A stretch of DNA of 64,000 nt from Straminergon stramineum (lineage: Eukaryota > Streptophyta > Bryopsida > Hypnales > Calliergonaceae), in assembly GCA_963920665.1 (NCBI GenBank), contig OY987267.1, positions 11,284,001-11,348,000 of the forward strand, written 5' to 3'. How positions within the stretch are numbered: position 1 is the stretch's first letter; each line of letters starts with the position of its first letter. The notes beneath the pieces were generated by a model that saw nothing but the letters and a program-made list of their open reading frames with translations, did not search any database and was not told the DNA's origin. This document shows positions 12,110 through 24,100 of this stretch, piece by piece. The position numbers and the translations under genes were made by a program.

Positions 12110-12150
12110 GATCAAGGATCGAAACCTTGCTCTGATATCACGGGACATCC
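12110..12150 (+). pseudogene. tRNA-iMet 3' half fragment
   Basis: The segment AAGGATCGAAACCTTGCTCTGAT repeats the T arm and 3' acceptor strand of the tRNA-like sequence at 11092. It is followed, as in copy A, by a CACGGGACA-type tail and the conserved downstream part of the long repeat. It marks where the two halves of copy B were separated by inserted DNA. Confidence 0.55.
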
Positions 12151-12237
12151 TTCCTTTCTACTTTTTATAATTGAAGTATTGTTTTCTTCACTACATCGAT
12201 TGTAATTTAGTAAACTTCGTCAAATTTTGGAAAATTC

Positions 12238-12580
12238 TCTATTTCTCTGTCTGAGATTTTTTTGGCAATTTTATCCAATCTTTTTCTAATTTTTTATGAA
12301 ATAGGAGTTAAACCAAAAAACAAGTAAGAAATTGGCAAATATTTAAAGTTTGGAGAATGATTTATTTCTCCGGTTGAGATGTTTTTGGCAATTTCATCTA
12401 GTTTTTTTCTATTTTTTATCAAATAGTGGGAGCTAGAACCAAAAACAAGTAAAAAATTGGCAAAAATTCAAAGTTTGGATGATGATCTTTTTTTCCGGCT
12501 GAGATGTTTTTTGTACTTTCATCTAAGTTTTTATCAAATAGTAGGAGCTAGAACTAAAAACAAGTAGAAAATAATCAAAA
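12238..12580 (+). repeat. Tandem repeat, about three 115-bp units
   Basis: Units contain CTCCGGTTGAGATGTTTTTGG, a TTTTTATCAAATAG(T)GGAGCTAGAACC-like block and AAAAACAAGTAAAAAATTGG, repeated about three times with divergence. This is a local amplification inside long repeat copy B. No coding potential is seen. Confidence 0.65.
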
Positions 12581-12797
12581 ATTTGCTCCACTAAATCACA
12601 ATACTATTAGTATCCTTCATCAACGGAGAATTCATCCCTTCATCAACCTAGAAATGACCTTGTGGACATTTTTTTAGCTTGGATGATTTCTTGAGGGATT
12701 GTAGGATTGAGGGATTGGCTTGAATGCATTTTAAGTGAACAATATTAAATTGATTCTTTCACTACTCTAATATTGATTTTGCAAAGGAAGAAGATGT

Positions 12798-14531
12798 TTA
12801 ATCCCGAAAGGACCAAACTTCGTTTTTTGGCAACATAGTGATTTGGGGCAGCTTACTACAAATGGAAATTTTATATTTTTTCTTCCAAATTTTCACACAA
12901 CCTGTGCCCAAGGAGTAGCTTTAACCCCTAACTGCCTTAACGACCATAGATGGTCGATTTGAAATTTCAAGCCCATTTCTGCTTGGGCAGTTAAATTCCT
13001 GTGACCGGTTTTAAAATTTTTTTGGGCAATTTTGAGGGTTAACTATGGAAAATTTTCATTTTTCATGGAGAAAAGTACATATTCAATTATTGAGAGGTCT
13101 TCAAAGGCATATGTGTACTAAAAGTGGAGTGTAATGCTTGCTAATTTTTCTTCATTTCCCAGCTTTATGCAAAGCTTGGCAATTTCATTTGATTTGAGAA
13201 TGATCCCAATGAAAAGCTTAAAGTCTTTTTATGATTTTCACCATTGAAGATTTCAACATGCAAGTGTTTATTTGAAGCTATTTGCAATTTCTACTTACAA
13301 ACAAAAATTGCATTTCAACAATTGCATGGTGGATTGTGAAATGAGTTTGATGTTTTTTCATGTGAAATTAAGTTTTTTGGAAGTGCATTTTAGTGTGCTA
13401 ACACTCTTTAAAGTTGTTCATGTTACCTCCAATCCCAAAAAGCTTTTATATGCAAATTTTTGAAACATTGTGGACAAAGACAACATGCAAAAAATAGAAA
13501 ATGTACATTTCCTTTGGTATCATCTCACAACTCCTACGAAATTTCACACTCAAAATTGGTGTGAATACTAATAAACAAGCTCTATTAACATCTATATGGT
13601 TAGATTTGGAAAAAAAAACAATTTGCTTCATTGACGACAACTACAAGCCAATGCTCTTTTTTCATAGTCAAAACACACTTGGAAAGGCTGAGGCACTTAG
13701 GGGTTAAGGTCCAAAATTTTTTATAAATTTTGAAGACATGGTTAAAAAGTTACTATATGATATGTAGTTTTCATTGCTCAGTGGGCAGATCGGGCAGCAA
13801 AAAAAACTTTTGTAAAAATCACTTTTTTTTAAATAAAAATTTGAAATTGATTTTCTAGATTTATATATACATGTAAAGCTTTGAATCATTCCATTTTGAT
13901 TTACAAGATGAAAATTATGAAGAGTCTTAGTTATAGGTAGTTTGTGGGTAGTTAGCAAATCTCTACTTTAAAATAAACTTTGAAGACCTTCATCTAAGTT
14001 CTCAATTTTCATTATTTTTGGAAAAAAGAAGAAGTTAGGTGTATATTGTTTATTACAACATTACAACCATTGGGATTGGCATTTTTCAATTCTATAAATA
14101 AATTGTTAATAATTTAGTATTTTGAATCATTCTCTACTTCTTTCTACTTACTAATTTTTTCCTGTATGTTGTACAATTTCAAATGATCTAAAAGTTTTCA
14201 AGCATGTAGCGAACTTGACTTGAAGAATGAATCCAAAGAGTTAAAACCATTTTGGACATTCTCTCCTAATGATTTGACCTTGTAAAGTATAGCTGACCAG
14301 GTTTTTACAGGGCCCCAAAAAGTTTTTTTGTCAATTTAACCACTAATATCTTGAAATCTATAGGGTGAAAATTTCTGAAATTTTTTCTACATCTTTTCAA
14401 CCCAACATACTACAAGATCCTAAGGTTACATGTGTCCAAAACTGTATTTTTTCTAAAATTTGGTACTTGTACTAGAAATGGTAGTTTGGAGAGTTTTTAG
14501 TAAAAACATAGTCAAATACATTTAGGGGTAA
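12798..14531. mobile_element. TTAA-bounded MITE (family A) with a nested element
   Basis: The left end reads TTAATCCCGAAAGGACC and the right end ACATTTAGGGGTAAA, with a decayed TTAA. Removing the nested element at 12925-13707 leaves about 950 bp that align along their length with the elements at 42599-43531 and 58441-59367 (shared phrases include TTACAACATTACAACCATTGG). Non-coding. Confidence 0.82.
12921..13707. mobile_element. Nested TTAA-bounded element (family D), 787 bp
   Basis: The ends are TTAACCCCTAACTGCC and GCACTTAGGGGTTAA, so TTAA at 12921-12924 and 13704-13707 frames an inverted CCCCTAA...TTAGGGG. Outside it the sequence is GTAGCT upstream and GGTCCAAAATTTTTTATAA downstream. The equivalent place in the sister element reads TTTTTCTTTAAGGCCCAATAA at 58552-58572, a single TTAA, which is the empty site. 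A reverse-oriented relative lies at about 60505-61283. The short open frames inside are not conserved genes as far as I can tell. Confidence 0.88.
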
Positions 14532-15930
14532 ATCTAGTATGGATCACCTTTTTAGTGTATTTTGGGCACTTGATGTTCTCTACTCTTGATGTGAATTTGA
14601 GCCATAAAGATTGAATTTTTTGAATTTGAACTTGACTAATGAAATGAAGTTTATCAAGTATAGTTTTTACTCCAATTTGAAAATTTGAGTATTTTATTGC
14701 AATTTGAATTCTTGGGCCTATAACTATTGTTTGTTGATTTTGTAATTTTATAGTGCTATGGTAATTGGTAAATTTGGTTAATATCATGATATTATACACC
14801 ATTAGAAAAAAATTTGGGCATTTGCAAGGCTACCAAACTCTGTTTTAGTGCCCCAAAATATTGATATTTCAATATTTAAAAAATATTTATTTATTATTTG
14901 GACTACTAGTCAAACTTTGGCGGCCCTATTGGGACCTCATTTTTTTTCCTAATGATATAACACACACCTATGGAAAAAATTTCAAATTTTTTTAGCATAT
15001 TTGAATTGTATTTGACATGAATGTTCTTCACTCTTTCCTTAAAAATTCACAATATTTTCAAATTTTTGCAAAAGATTTTGAAATTTTTATAACTTATAGA
15101 AGACATGTGTTTTCATCTTTGGAAAAAAATTCATTCATATATAAGTGCAAATGGCAACAAACAAAGTGAAGGGCTATAAGGCTTGAAACCATGGTCATTG
15201 GTTAGTCCTTTCAATTCTAGAATTGTTTTGGCCAAAGTGAGAATATAGATAGAATCTTTAGCAAATGTGGATTATTGAGGATAGAGGAGCCAAGATGAAG
15301 AAAAGAAGCATCTTGAATTGGAGAATGAGTGATGTGTGTGCAAAAAAATTTGATACTAGATGGATAAAAAATTAGGAAGATCTATTGTTAGTATTGTGAA
15401 AATTAGAATTTCTTGCTAATGTATAGAACATTGTTGACATTGACATATGAAATATGCACAAATACATGCCTACAATACTAATAGCCTCATAAAATTTTTA
15501 CTTCAAGGTCTTTTGGATTCAATAGACATTACTTCCATGAATGATGTAGAGAAATCAACATTGAAAAATACAACTTCTATAAATGAAAACATGCTTTATT
15601 CAAGAAACACTCGGCATGTGGATATACAAAATCTTCTACTTGAAATTGACACAAGTTTAATTGAAAAATAAACTTGAAAAAATTCATTCAAAAATAGCAA
15701 AGAAATAGAAGATACAAAGTGAAGAATTTCAATTTGACTAGAATCATAGTCTACCTCCTATAGGGATTAACAATGAAGTCATCCATTGACCACTTTTTGG
15801 TTGTCGTGTCCTTCAAGGGTTAACCTTGTAAAGACATTTCAAAATCCTTCTAGAAATGAAGAATGCACATTTAGGTCTCAAATAAATTTTTTAGTGATTA
15901 CCTTGGTCATAGGTTAACATCCTTCCAAGG

Positions 15931-16154
15931 TTAACCCTTAAAGGACAAACTAGTGACTATGGAAATCATCACTTTTGAAACCATGTGACAATTATCTACT
16001 TTAAGAAAACCTAAAACACTCATTAGAAGTGGAACTACTTTGCAAAATCTCTCCTTTTTGCACAAAATCTCAGGGATGAACAATTTGCACTACATAGGAA
16101 GATTAGTTGTCATCCATCAAACAAAAAATGTCCTCGGCGTCATTTAACGGTTAA
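15931..16154. mobile_element. Short TTAA-bounded element, 224 bp
   Basis: The left end is TTAACCCTTAAAGGAC. The right end is GTCATTTAACGGTTAA, its imperfect reverse complement. The interior (CTAGTGACTATGG, CATGTGACAATTATCTACTTTA, GGGATGAACAATTTG) recurs in diverged form near 33.1, 37.6 and 39.1 kb, so this is a second, shorter family that uses the same kind of ends. Confidence 0.6.
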
Positions 16155-16661
16155 CAAAGCTCTTACACAAAAATCTGGCTGCGAATTATCCATTTTTCAA
16201 GAATGTTTGACCATTCACAAGCCATTTTTAAAGATTCCGCGACGTTCTATGGTCTTGCGAGGTTGTCGCTATCCAGTTTATACAAAGACAATACAAAAGA
16301 CTATACTGAGGAGTACAATTTTATTTGTCAGGGGATAACTTACCACTCAGTAGGAGTAGTCACCCTGCTTGGTCTTGATGTAAACCACCCTAAACATTGT
16401 GTTCTCCTAAATAAAACAACCGAGAATTCTGGATTAAAATTGGAGTGGCCTCTGTACAATGGGCATGTTATGACCTGTTAACTACAATGGAGACGCAGCA
16501 ATCTGACTATCTTACAGCCATCAAAATTTGACAACCCCAGCAATAATCACATCAGCTAATCTAGCGTGCACGGACAACAAGGAATGAGCCCTGGCAGGAA
16601 ATTACTACCTCCTGCCCGTCACAAAAATTCCACGCTCGGCACGTTGATCATCGCATCGAGC
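16155..16661. other. 3' flank of the PHD/GNAT gene
   Basis: No separate gene is supported. The G+C content rises here compared with the repeats to the left, which fits the 3' untranslated region and polyadenylation zone of the minus-strand gene. Confidence 0.4.
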
Positions 16662-19600
16662 TTATCTAGGAGGTAAGGAATTGAAAAGCCGCGTCCTGTG
16701 CCTGAGAATCGGCAAAAGATGACATCCTACATCTAGTGCTGGTACAATATCAACAAATTCTGCTTCAGGGGCCACTAGTCTTGTCAAGGAGCCACATACT
16801 GCTGGAGAGTGCTCTAAATCCCGGAAGTCCATTTGGGGCAGAAATGTAGAACGCTCAGGACCACCTGCTGGCTCCAATTGAATTTGAGTCTCAGTAAGAG
16901 GTGTCATGTCGTCATTCACAGTCGAATCGAACGACTGTAAAGGTTCCACGTTCATCTCCACGTAGGATGATTCTGCTTCCATGAGTTCCCGATTACAACT
17001 CGAGAGTCTCAGATATTTTTCCTTTTTCTGTTTCTTTTTCTGTTTCTTCTCCTTCAACTTGCTTAAATTGATTCTAAGAATCAGTTTTTTAGGTTCGGCG
17101 GCATTTGCATCGTCCATACAGCTCACAGCACTAGGCGAATTCGAGGCCTTGCTATTGGACATACTCAGTGTAGCTTGTGTAGTCATTTGCCTGTCCACAG
17201 GCAACTTGAGGGCTGCTCCATCTGCTGGGGATGAACGGCCTGTAAGCTTGTTCATGGCATCAGCTACCCATTGGGTAGTTTTGACCTGTTAATAGATGCA
17301 CACAGCATCTATGATTAGCAACTTTTTCAGATTCCATGAGATCTTGAAAGGTATTCCATCCTCGAAGGCATTTAGTTTCAGAATATATTGCTCTTGGATT
17401 CTGATCAAGTGAGACCTGCCCTCCTGCATATATATCCAAACCTGTTTCTGTGTCGACAAGTGACAGAATCAATACGAGGCCGTAAAATGGTCCCCGATAC
17501 AAAATTTAGTCTCAAATAAGACGTGGTAATGTTTCTATCGAGAGGCATTTAGGACTTAAACTTGAACATACAGACTGGGAAGTGTCCTCACCAATCGTTT
17601 TGAGCGTGTGGTCCCAACAACTACTTTCGTACTGTAAATACTCTCCTCAAATTTATGCTTGGGAGTATTTCCGTTCTCGCGACACCTGCAACACAATCCC
17701 ACGAAGTGTGAAGGCGATTTTAAACACGAACCAAGGAGATGAAACATACTAACAAAATCAATAGCAACGAAATGCTGGACGAACCAGCTTTGCACTGAGG
17801 GTCACCTTGTTTTTTTATCTATAAATTGTTTCTCGTAGATAGAATCAGTATTTAACAAGAAAACCCTGACGAACATAACATCACTGCTACCATCAACTAA
17901 AAAACGTAAAGTGCTATAGATGGATTAGCTTTTTCACTGCACATACTAGAACCTCAAAAGCTTTGAAACGAGACACTTGTAAAGACGCTTCAACCAACAG
18001 AAAAATTAGTTGCGATTCACACCCTAAGAGAGATACGAGGATATGCGTAGTCTCAATTAACAATGTCCACACAAGTCCCAATGGGAGATCATGAAGCGTA
18101 CAATTAGAACGAATCTGGAAGTTGATAGATGCCGTTAATATAAGCTTTAGTTGAGTTTGAGTGGAAAATCTTCGTACCTTAGCCACCATGAAGGTTTACC
18201 ATTCAACGAGAGACAAATCTTGATTCGTTATAAAAATTTATGACCTAAAACAATCGCACTTAAGTAATTATCCCATATACTGAAGCTAACCACATTTGCA
18301 ACATTAAAATACTTACCTGTCAAGTTGAGCACCACAGTGCTGGTTATGCATCAGCTCCCTATTGCTGATGACTTCACGTGGAGGAGGAGAATTTGCAAGA
18401 AAATCGGATCCAAGAACGCTATGCCCGGTGCCATTATCCCTAATTTTCATCAGATACCTCTGCAAGGAACCACCTTCAGGAGACTTCTTCACATCTTCGC
18501 CGCTCAGAAATTGAACCTCTGGACCGCCAATGGGCACATTGACCATCTGCGGACTCTTCTGTACTTGGTCTGTACCACCCACGTGAGGCAACAACCCCGC
18601 CACAAAATTAACCAATTTTCCGGCACACTTGCCAAAATATTTTTCTGAAAAACATTTTGATAACACTGTAAACTTGTAATATAAATACTATCAAGACTGA
18701 CTCATGTACAGAAATTTGAGAATTCTAAACTAGTTAAAAAACTGATGTTGGTATGAGAAACTTAGAATAAATACAGAGGCTCACTATACCTCCAAAAGAA
18801 GAATTTGATGGGTATCTTGGCAAAAACTTGTGTAATAAAGAAGTCCCAGGAAAAGCCATTAGATTCAGCTTGGTCAATTCTCTCTTCTGATGGCTACTCA
18901 GGGGCTGAAAACCAAAAGCTCCCCGCCAGGTGTCCATCAATTCTGGGACAGCAGGAAGCACCAGTAACTGCACACCTATCCTATGCAGCATCTGCACTAC
19001 ACAAAGTCCATCAACATTAGATCCGACAAATAAAGAATGAGGTAAACCAATGATCATTAAGATTACGTGAAGAAACGAGATACCTAGGCTATGGCAAAAG
19101 AACGAAAGAAGATCAGTGATCACTTTCTACGGTTACCCAAGAAAAGATATTACCTGCTCAATAGCATACATAAGACGCCTACACATTCCCCGCCTGCGAT
19201 ACTGATATCGAGTTCCAATAAGCGGCATCTCCGCCAAGACATTGCCATGCACTCTGAAATTTCAGAATCAGATGTTAAATTAGAGAATATGTATCCTGAC
19301 GGCTCATTCTGTGCTACTATTGCTTATCAACTAGCATGAATTTGAACATGCACTAGTTAGTATTAAGAAGCATACTCGGAGGAAAGATGAAGACTTCAGA
19401 GAAACACATAGATATATAATGACCTAGACTCCTAGTCAATGAGGAACTAACGCCATCGCAGAATAGGGGGTTGGGGAGGCGGTCGGAGGTGCATACAGGA
19501 AAACTGCCAATAACAGTGAACTACCTGATTGTAGCTACTGACACAAGCTCATCTTCCTTTTCTAGAATAATAGTGTAGAAACCTCGATAATTCAATCGAT

Positions 19601-22600
19601 TGACGTCGGACCTGATCAAAATATCAGATACAATTGTTCCGGTTAGCTGATTACTGAATCCTAGTTTCAACTGGTAATTCAACAACTTCAACAAAAACAT
19701 CCTTCCTCGTCTAACTCTGTTGCAGTGTACCATCGTCCAACCCGAACTTCCTAGAATAGGAGGATTCGTGGGGGTCAGTGAACAAATATTCAGAGGACAA
19801 CAGCACATATTTATGGAAAATGCACTGACTTTGACGGCAATGGTAAACAAAAATAGTACACACAGTCCAAGAACAAGAATAAAGAACCTACCAGAAATAT
19901 AAAATAGAATGACTTATCCAGCACTCCAGAAGGAGATGTTTGACAATTTAAAATTATATATCTAGAAACTTACCCCCGGTTATACAGAACATGGGCAACC
20001 AGATCAAGATTGGTACGAGGATCAATCATTGGCTTGAAGCATTCTTGCATCACGCTCAGAGCCATGGAAAGCTTGATATTGTGCTCAGCCATCAGCTCTT
20101 TGTCCCCGTCAGACTTAAAATCCAAATCTTCCGCTTGAGACCTCAGCAATGTCCATGAAAATCCACTACTTACTGAGACCAGGCTATTGGTAACACCAAC
20201 CAGCCCCCGCAAGCTCTGGAAAATCTGCTCTCAATATCCCACAGCAGTCATTTCAATGAGCAAAAGTCCATAGCTAACGCATTGATTAGTTTCGGTCCAA
20301 GTAAGAAGGTCCCTGATGATCTCTACTCGGTATTAGCTGTACAGCTGATTACTGCAACATCAAATTAAACCTTTAAAATACTCGGCATGACTAAGAACGG
20401 CAGACAAGAAAAAAAAAATACTGCAATGCTGAACTTAGAAGTAAAGCAGGGCAGTTATTCGGAACCTTACATGCCATGGCCGTAAAGAATGGAGAGCTAA
20501 AGATTTCATTAAGACTTAAACCCAAAAGAACACAGGCTCTCTCCACTTTTGAGAATAGCAAAGTTTCACTATAAAGTATAATATAAAGGATTATTTTAAA
20601 AGTTTACATATAGAGAAACGTTGTAGATTCTGGCGAGAAATTTTCCCCCCAAAAAAACCCTCCGAAATAATGTTGATTATGAGTAATGAAAGTTTGAAAT
20701 CAACTACTTGGGTTGTTGCGTTCATTAGGGGTTAAAACAGAGGGCATACCTGCGTGCACGATTGGCCGCAAAACCAGCTTCCTTGAGGACACTCGTCCAT
20801 TTTAGGGAAGCCCCTTTCATACAGGCACTTCACGTGAACTGCAGTCACAAACAAGGAGTTAGACAAAGAAATGAGAAACGATGAAAGCATTTCGACGTAC
20901 CGACAACAATAATGTCTACTAGGAAAATCATTGTAAATAGAAATCTACTCCCAAAATATCCACATACAAGAGGAGAAAAGGAAATCTAAATAATCTAATA
21001 AAGAAAAGTTGTAGGTACCAATCTCCGAAATCAACAATCTCTCAGTCGGACAATAGTTCTGTCATCTACTGATGATAGCCTAGCAAGGACTAGAAATTGC
21101 CAATTCATATCATCTCCTAGGACAAGTAAAACCTTTTCTCAGAAAGTAAATCAACTCGAAATGCAGGCAGATAAGACGTTGTCAACCTTAGAGCATACGC
21201 ATCATGATAGAACCTCTTGTTCTTTTCTGCACGGCTTATGAGATGATCTCTTATTTAGTCACAACTGGAAGGAATGCGTGAACAGATGACAAGCATCGCG
21301 ACCACAAGTCCAGCACTTGCTACTCTCTTCTGGCACTTACATTCACGTTCACATTGATCGCAGAAGAGGACAGTAAGCTCGTCGAAAACATTCTGATCTC
21401 CGTTGAATTGGCTTCCATCACATATTGCGCAGCGGCAATTGGGACAATACCAATCATCCTTAGGGACTTCCTGACAAAAGGCATTCGTACAAGTCATGAA
21501 TCTCCGGACAACTTGAACGCCTCCTAAAAAGAACCAGTTACTGCAGCCTTTGACCAAGCGGATTGCAATACTTAAAAAACACGTACTGATCTCCAAAATG
21601 CAACGCTGATTCAAAAGAAAAACCTCAGCACCAACAAATGGAATCTAAAAATGCCATAAAGCCATAGAGCAATAAATCTTCTACCTGTAGCTCCATGCAA
21701 GCCAGGTGGTAGGTTGATGGACAATGATCACAGCAAATAAGCGTTCCTCCGTCACCGCACACTCCACATGTATCATCACTACCATCCCCCTCAAGTTTCC
21801 TCTTCGCTTTTTCAGATCTCCGTCTTTTTCCTGACCCTGTTCTGAAATGTACATCGGATCCTACGTAATCATTCCCCTTTTGGAAGACCTCCATCTGTAA
21901 GTCTGTGAGAGACTTACCACTATCCACAAATATGTTCTGGCAAGGCCGATGCAATCGGCTGCCACAGTGCTCCTCAAAATAAGATAAAGTGAAGACATCA
22001 TTACAACATCCACAAAGTACGCCTGCGGTGGTCACCCATCCATGCCCTAGATTCTTCTTGCCCTTGTGCAGATAAAACAACTTCTGATCTTGCACGAGTG
22101 CCCCAGCTTCTATCAGCCATGAAAGAATGTTCTTCCTTGTCGTGAAACCATTTGCTCCACATGTGCCATCCTCCGACAATCCATGTTCACTTGGGGCAGA
22201 AAGCAGCACTTCCATGCGACAACCTCCTCGAGTCCCATTCTTCTTCCCCGAGTTTTCCTGATAAGGAGATTTGTGCTGACCCCAGCCGCGTTTGCTCTTG
22301 GCGGACTCTTTCGTTAAGTGTGGTGTCATTGCACCTGCATTTACTACCGAATCCTCAAATACCGAGTTTTTTCTTCTCTTAATTCCGCGCTCTGTCTCTC
22401 CAGAAAGGTGGCTACCAGACATCCGCTTCGTGGAAATTTTGTCACTGTTTCTAAAGTTCTGATATCTATCTCCAAAGATGTCTCCATTCGGTACCAAAGA
22501 ATCACTTTCTCCTGCACTCTGTCGCTTCGCTTCAGTTCAATGGGCCTCGATACGAAGTGCCTCAAACATCACACATAAATCTTGAAGAATCCATAAAGTC

Positions 22601-22717
22601 GCTAAATCGTTTGTTCGACAGCTGAATCAGAATATTCAGCAAAAGGAGAACATAAAGTGCATTTGAAGGTACTTCAGTGATGGCTCGAGCAATACCTCGC
22701 GAATAGCCATGATCCAT
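16662..22717 (-). CDS. PHD-finger GNAT acetyltransferase, IDM1-like
   Basis: Probable nuclear histone acetyltransferase of the plant IDM1-like group; that family acetylates histone H3 at methylated loci and opposes silencing. Exons (high to low): 22717-22696, 22511-21685, 21470-21341, 20838-20750, 20215-19974, 19611-19525, 19253-19154, 18991-18790, 18644-18317, 17685-17592, then a final exon ending at the TAA at 16664-16662. The first ten are in phase with GT-AG borders (707 codons). Order: basic N-terminus; a Tify-binding-type domain ([25 protein letters not shown]); PHD finger 1 ([21 protein letters not shown]) continuing into [12 protein letters not shown] finger 2 (CDQCEREFHVKC); a GNAT fold with acetyl-CoA loop [23 protein letters not shown] and FGFQPL. 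The last exon is lysine-rich ([12 protein letters not shown]), a likely nuclear localisation signal. The structure at 17.2-17.5 kb is unresolved and the seven-residue first exon is tentative; an internal ATG at 22422 is an alternative start. Confidence 0.88.
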
Positions 22718-24100
22718 AAGCTGAAGTCGGCGCCAAGAAAACTTGCAAGCAGAGGATGGATCAAAAAATTTCAGTCTGTTCACAAGCACAACAACACGTA
22801 TTTAAGCCCTGCAAATTTAATTTTCCTACCACTCCGTTACTTGGAATGAAACGCTCTCCAATTAAATAAACAAAACAAGTATCATCCAACGAAACTGTCT
22901 GCAATTTTGCTTGAGTACATAAAACTTATTCAATAATCATTCGTTCATAGCCAAATCATACGGCAGAACTGTAAAACTTACCATACAGTTAAAGAACTTC
23001 GCCTAAGACTCCAAAAACCTATCACAATTACTAGCTCTTTCTTAAATCATGTTTGCTTCGGTTTCAGCAACAAAAAGAACGTCGACAATATCATAAAATG
23101 TCGTGCACACCTTCCACATCGCATAGCTGCCAATTTCATACTGTACTTCTGTCTGCACAACTCGTGCAATCCAGACAATTGAATTCAAACATTAAACCCT
23201 ACTTTAAAAAACAGCAACAAACTAAACCACGGATGGCTACCTGTATCACCTACAGTACTGATGAGATCCTCGGATACACGAGCAAACTCTGCATCGGAAA
23301 TCGCTTCACAAGTAATCCATGTTGCTCGCAGTCAATGTCCATCAGCTTCATCTTAAAGTAAGAGATTCTCTCATGATCTGTAATATTCCATTTCGAGCAC
23401 GTGTCAGAACATCGAAATACGGATGCACTCTATCCCGGTGAATTGCGCACTCAAGATGAAGCTATCCACTTTCAGAAATAAGAAATTCGCTCAAGCCTAT
23501 CTCGCTCCACAAATCTTGAATCCAAAAGCTTCAGCAACACCGGACTAAAAACATCCAAGCTCGCAACCCTAAGGCAAATTCCTGGCTCTGGCACTACTCA
23601 CGAAATGACATTGCATCACAAAACCTATTTCACAACACAGGAAGGAAGATAAGATAGAACCTCCGCCACTACACTCGCACACACTCTCCGTTACTGTACT
23701 AGAGAGCGAAACAAAAATTTTAAAAGACATCGGACCAAACCACGAAAGTCGGGGGAAGTCGTCGCAAAATGTTTACCAATCGATTGCGTGAAAAGAATCC
23801 ACCCACTAAGAATGAAATGCGGAGATTGTGGCAATGCAACGGAGGGACAAGAAAATACTGAGGATCACTCGTACTTCGGAAAAACCGAAACCCTAGCTCC
23901 GTCCGCGAGCGATACCCAGAATAATGAACAGTTCGGGAGACTGAAGCAGCTGAAGCCGATAAAACTCGAAAAAAACAACTTGCCATAAGCTTGTGGAACT
24001 CTGGAAAAGGATTTCTGAAAAAGATGAAGATTGTCGACCGTAGGGGATGGAATTCCACGTCAGCATTATTCGCTGCCACCTCATACATTTTTTAAGCCAC
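22718..24100. other. 5' leader/promoter zone of the PHD/GNAT gene
   Basis: This is gene-like, G+C-richer sequence upstream of the minus-strand PHD gene, with many short pyrimidine tracts. It probably holds 5' untranslated exons, a leader intron and the promoter. A minus-strand open frame at 24088-23720 has no recognisable domain. I cannot place the transcription start. Confidence 0.4.

Larger units (their letters stand above)
10481..15750 (+). repeat. Long dispersed repeat, copy B, broken by insertions
   Basis: A diverged copy of the 6.1-8.0 kb repeat, expanded from about 1.9 to 5.3 kb. The extra DNA is largely explained by TTAA-bounded elements at 11436-12015 and 12798-14531 (the latter with a nested element) and by a local tandem array at 12238-12580. 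At about 15636 it retains the empty site of the CACTA element present in copy A. Confidence 0.7.

Noticed and set aside
16203..16481. 92-codon plus-strand frame beside the PHD gene
   Set aside because: It lies in the probable 3' flank of the minus-strand gene, with no recognisable family, no upstream promoter and no splice partner.
23720..24088. 122-codon minus-strand frame
   Set aside because: It lies in the likely leader/promoter of the PHD gene. Its composition is unlike a protein domain, and overlapping frames in other phases are equally open.
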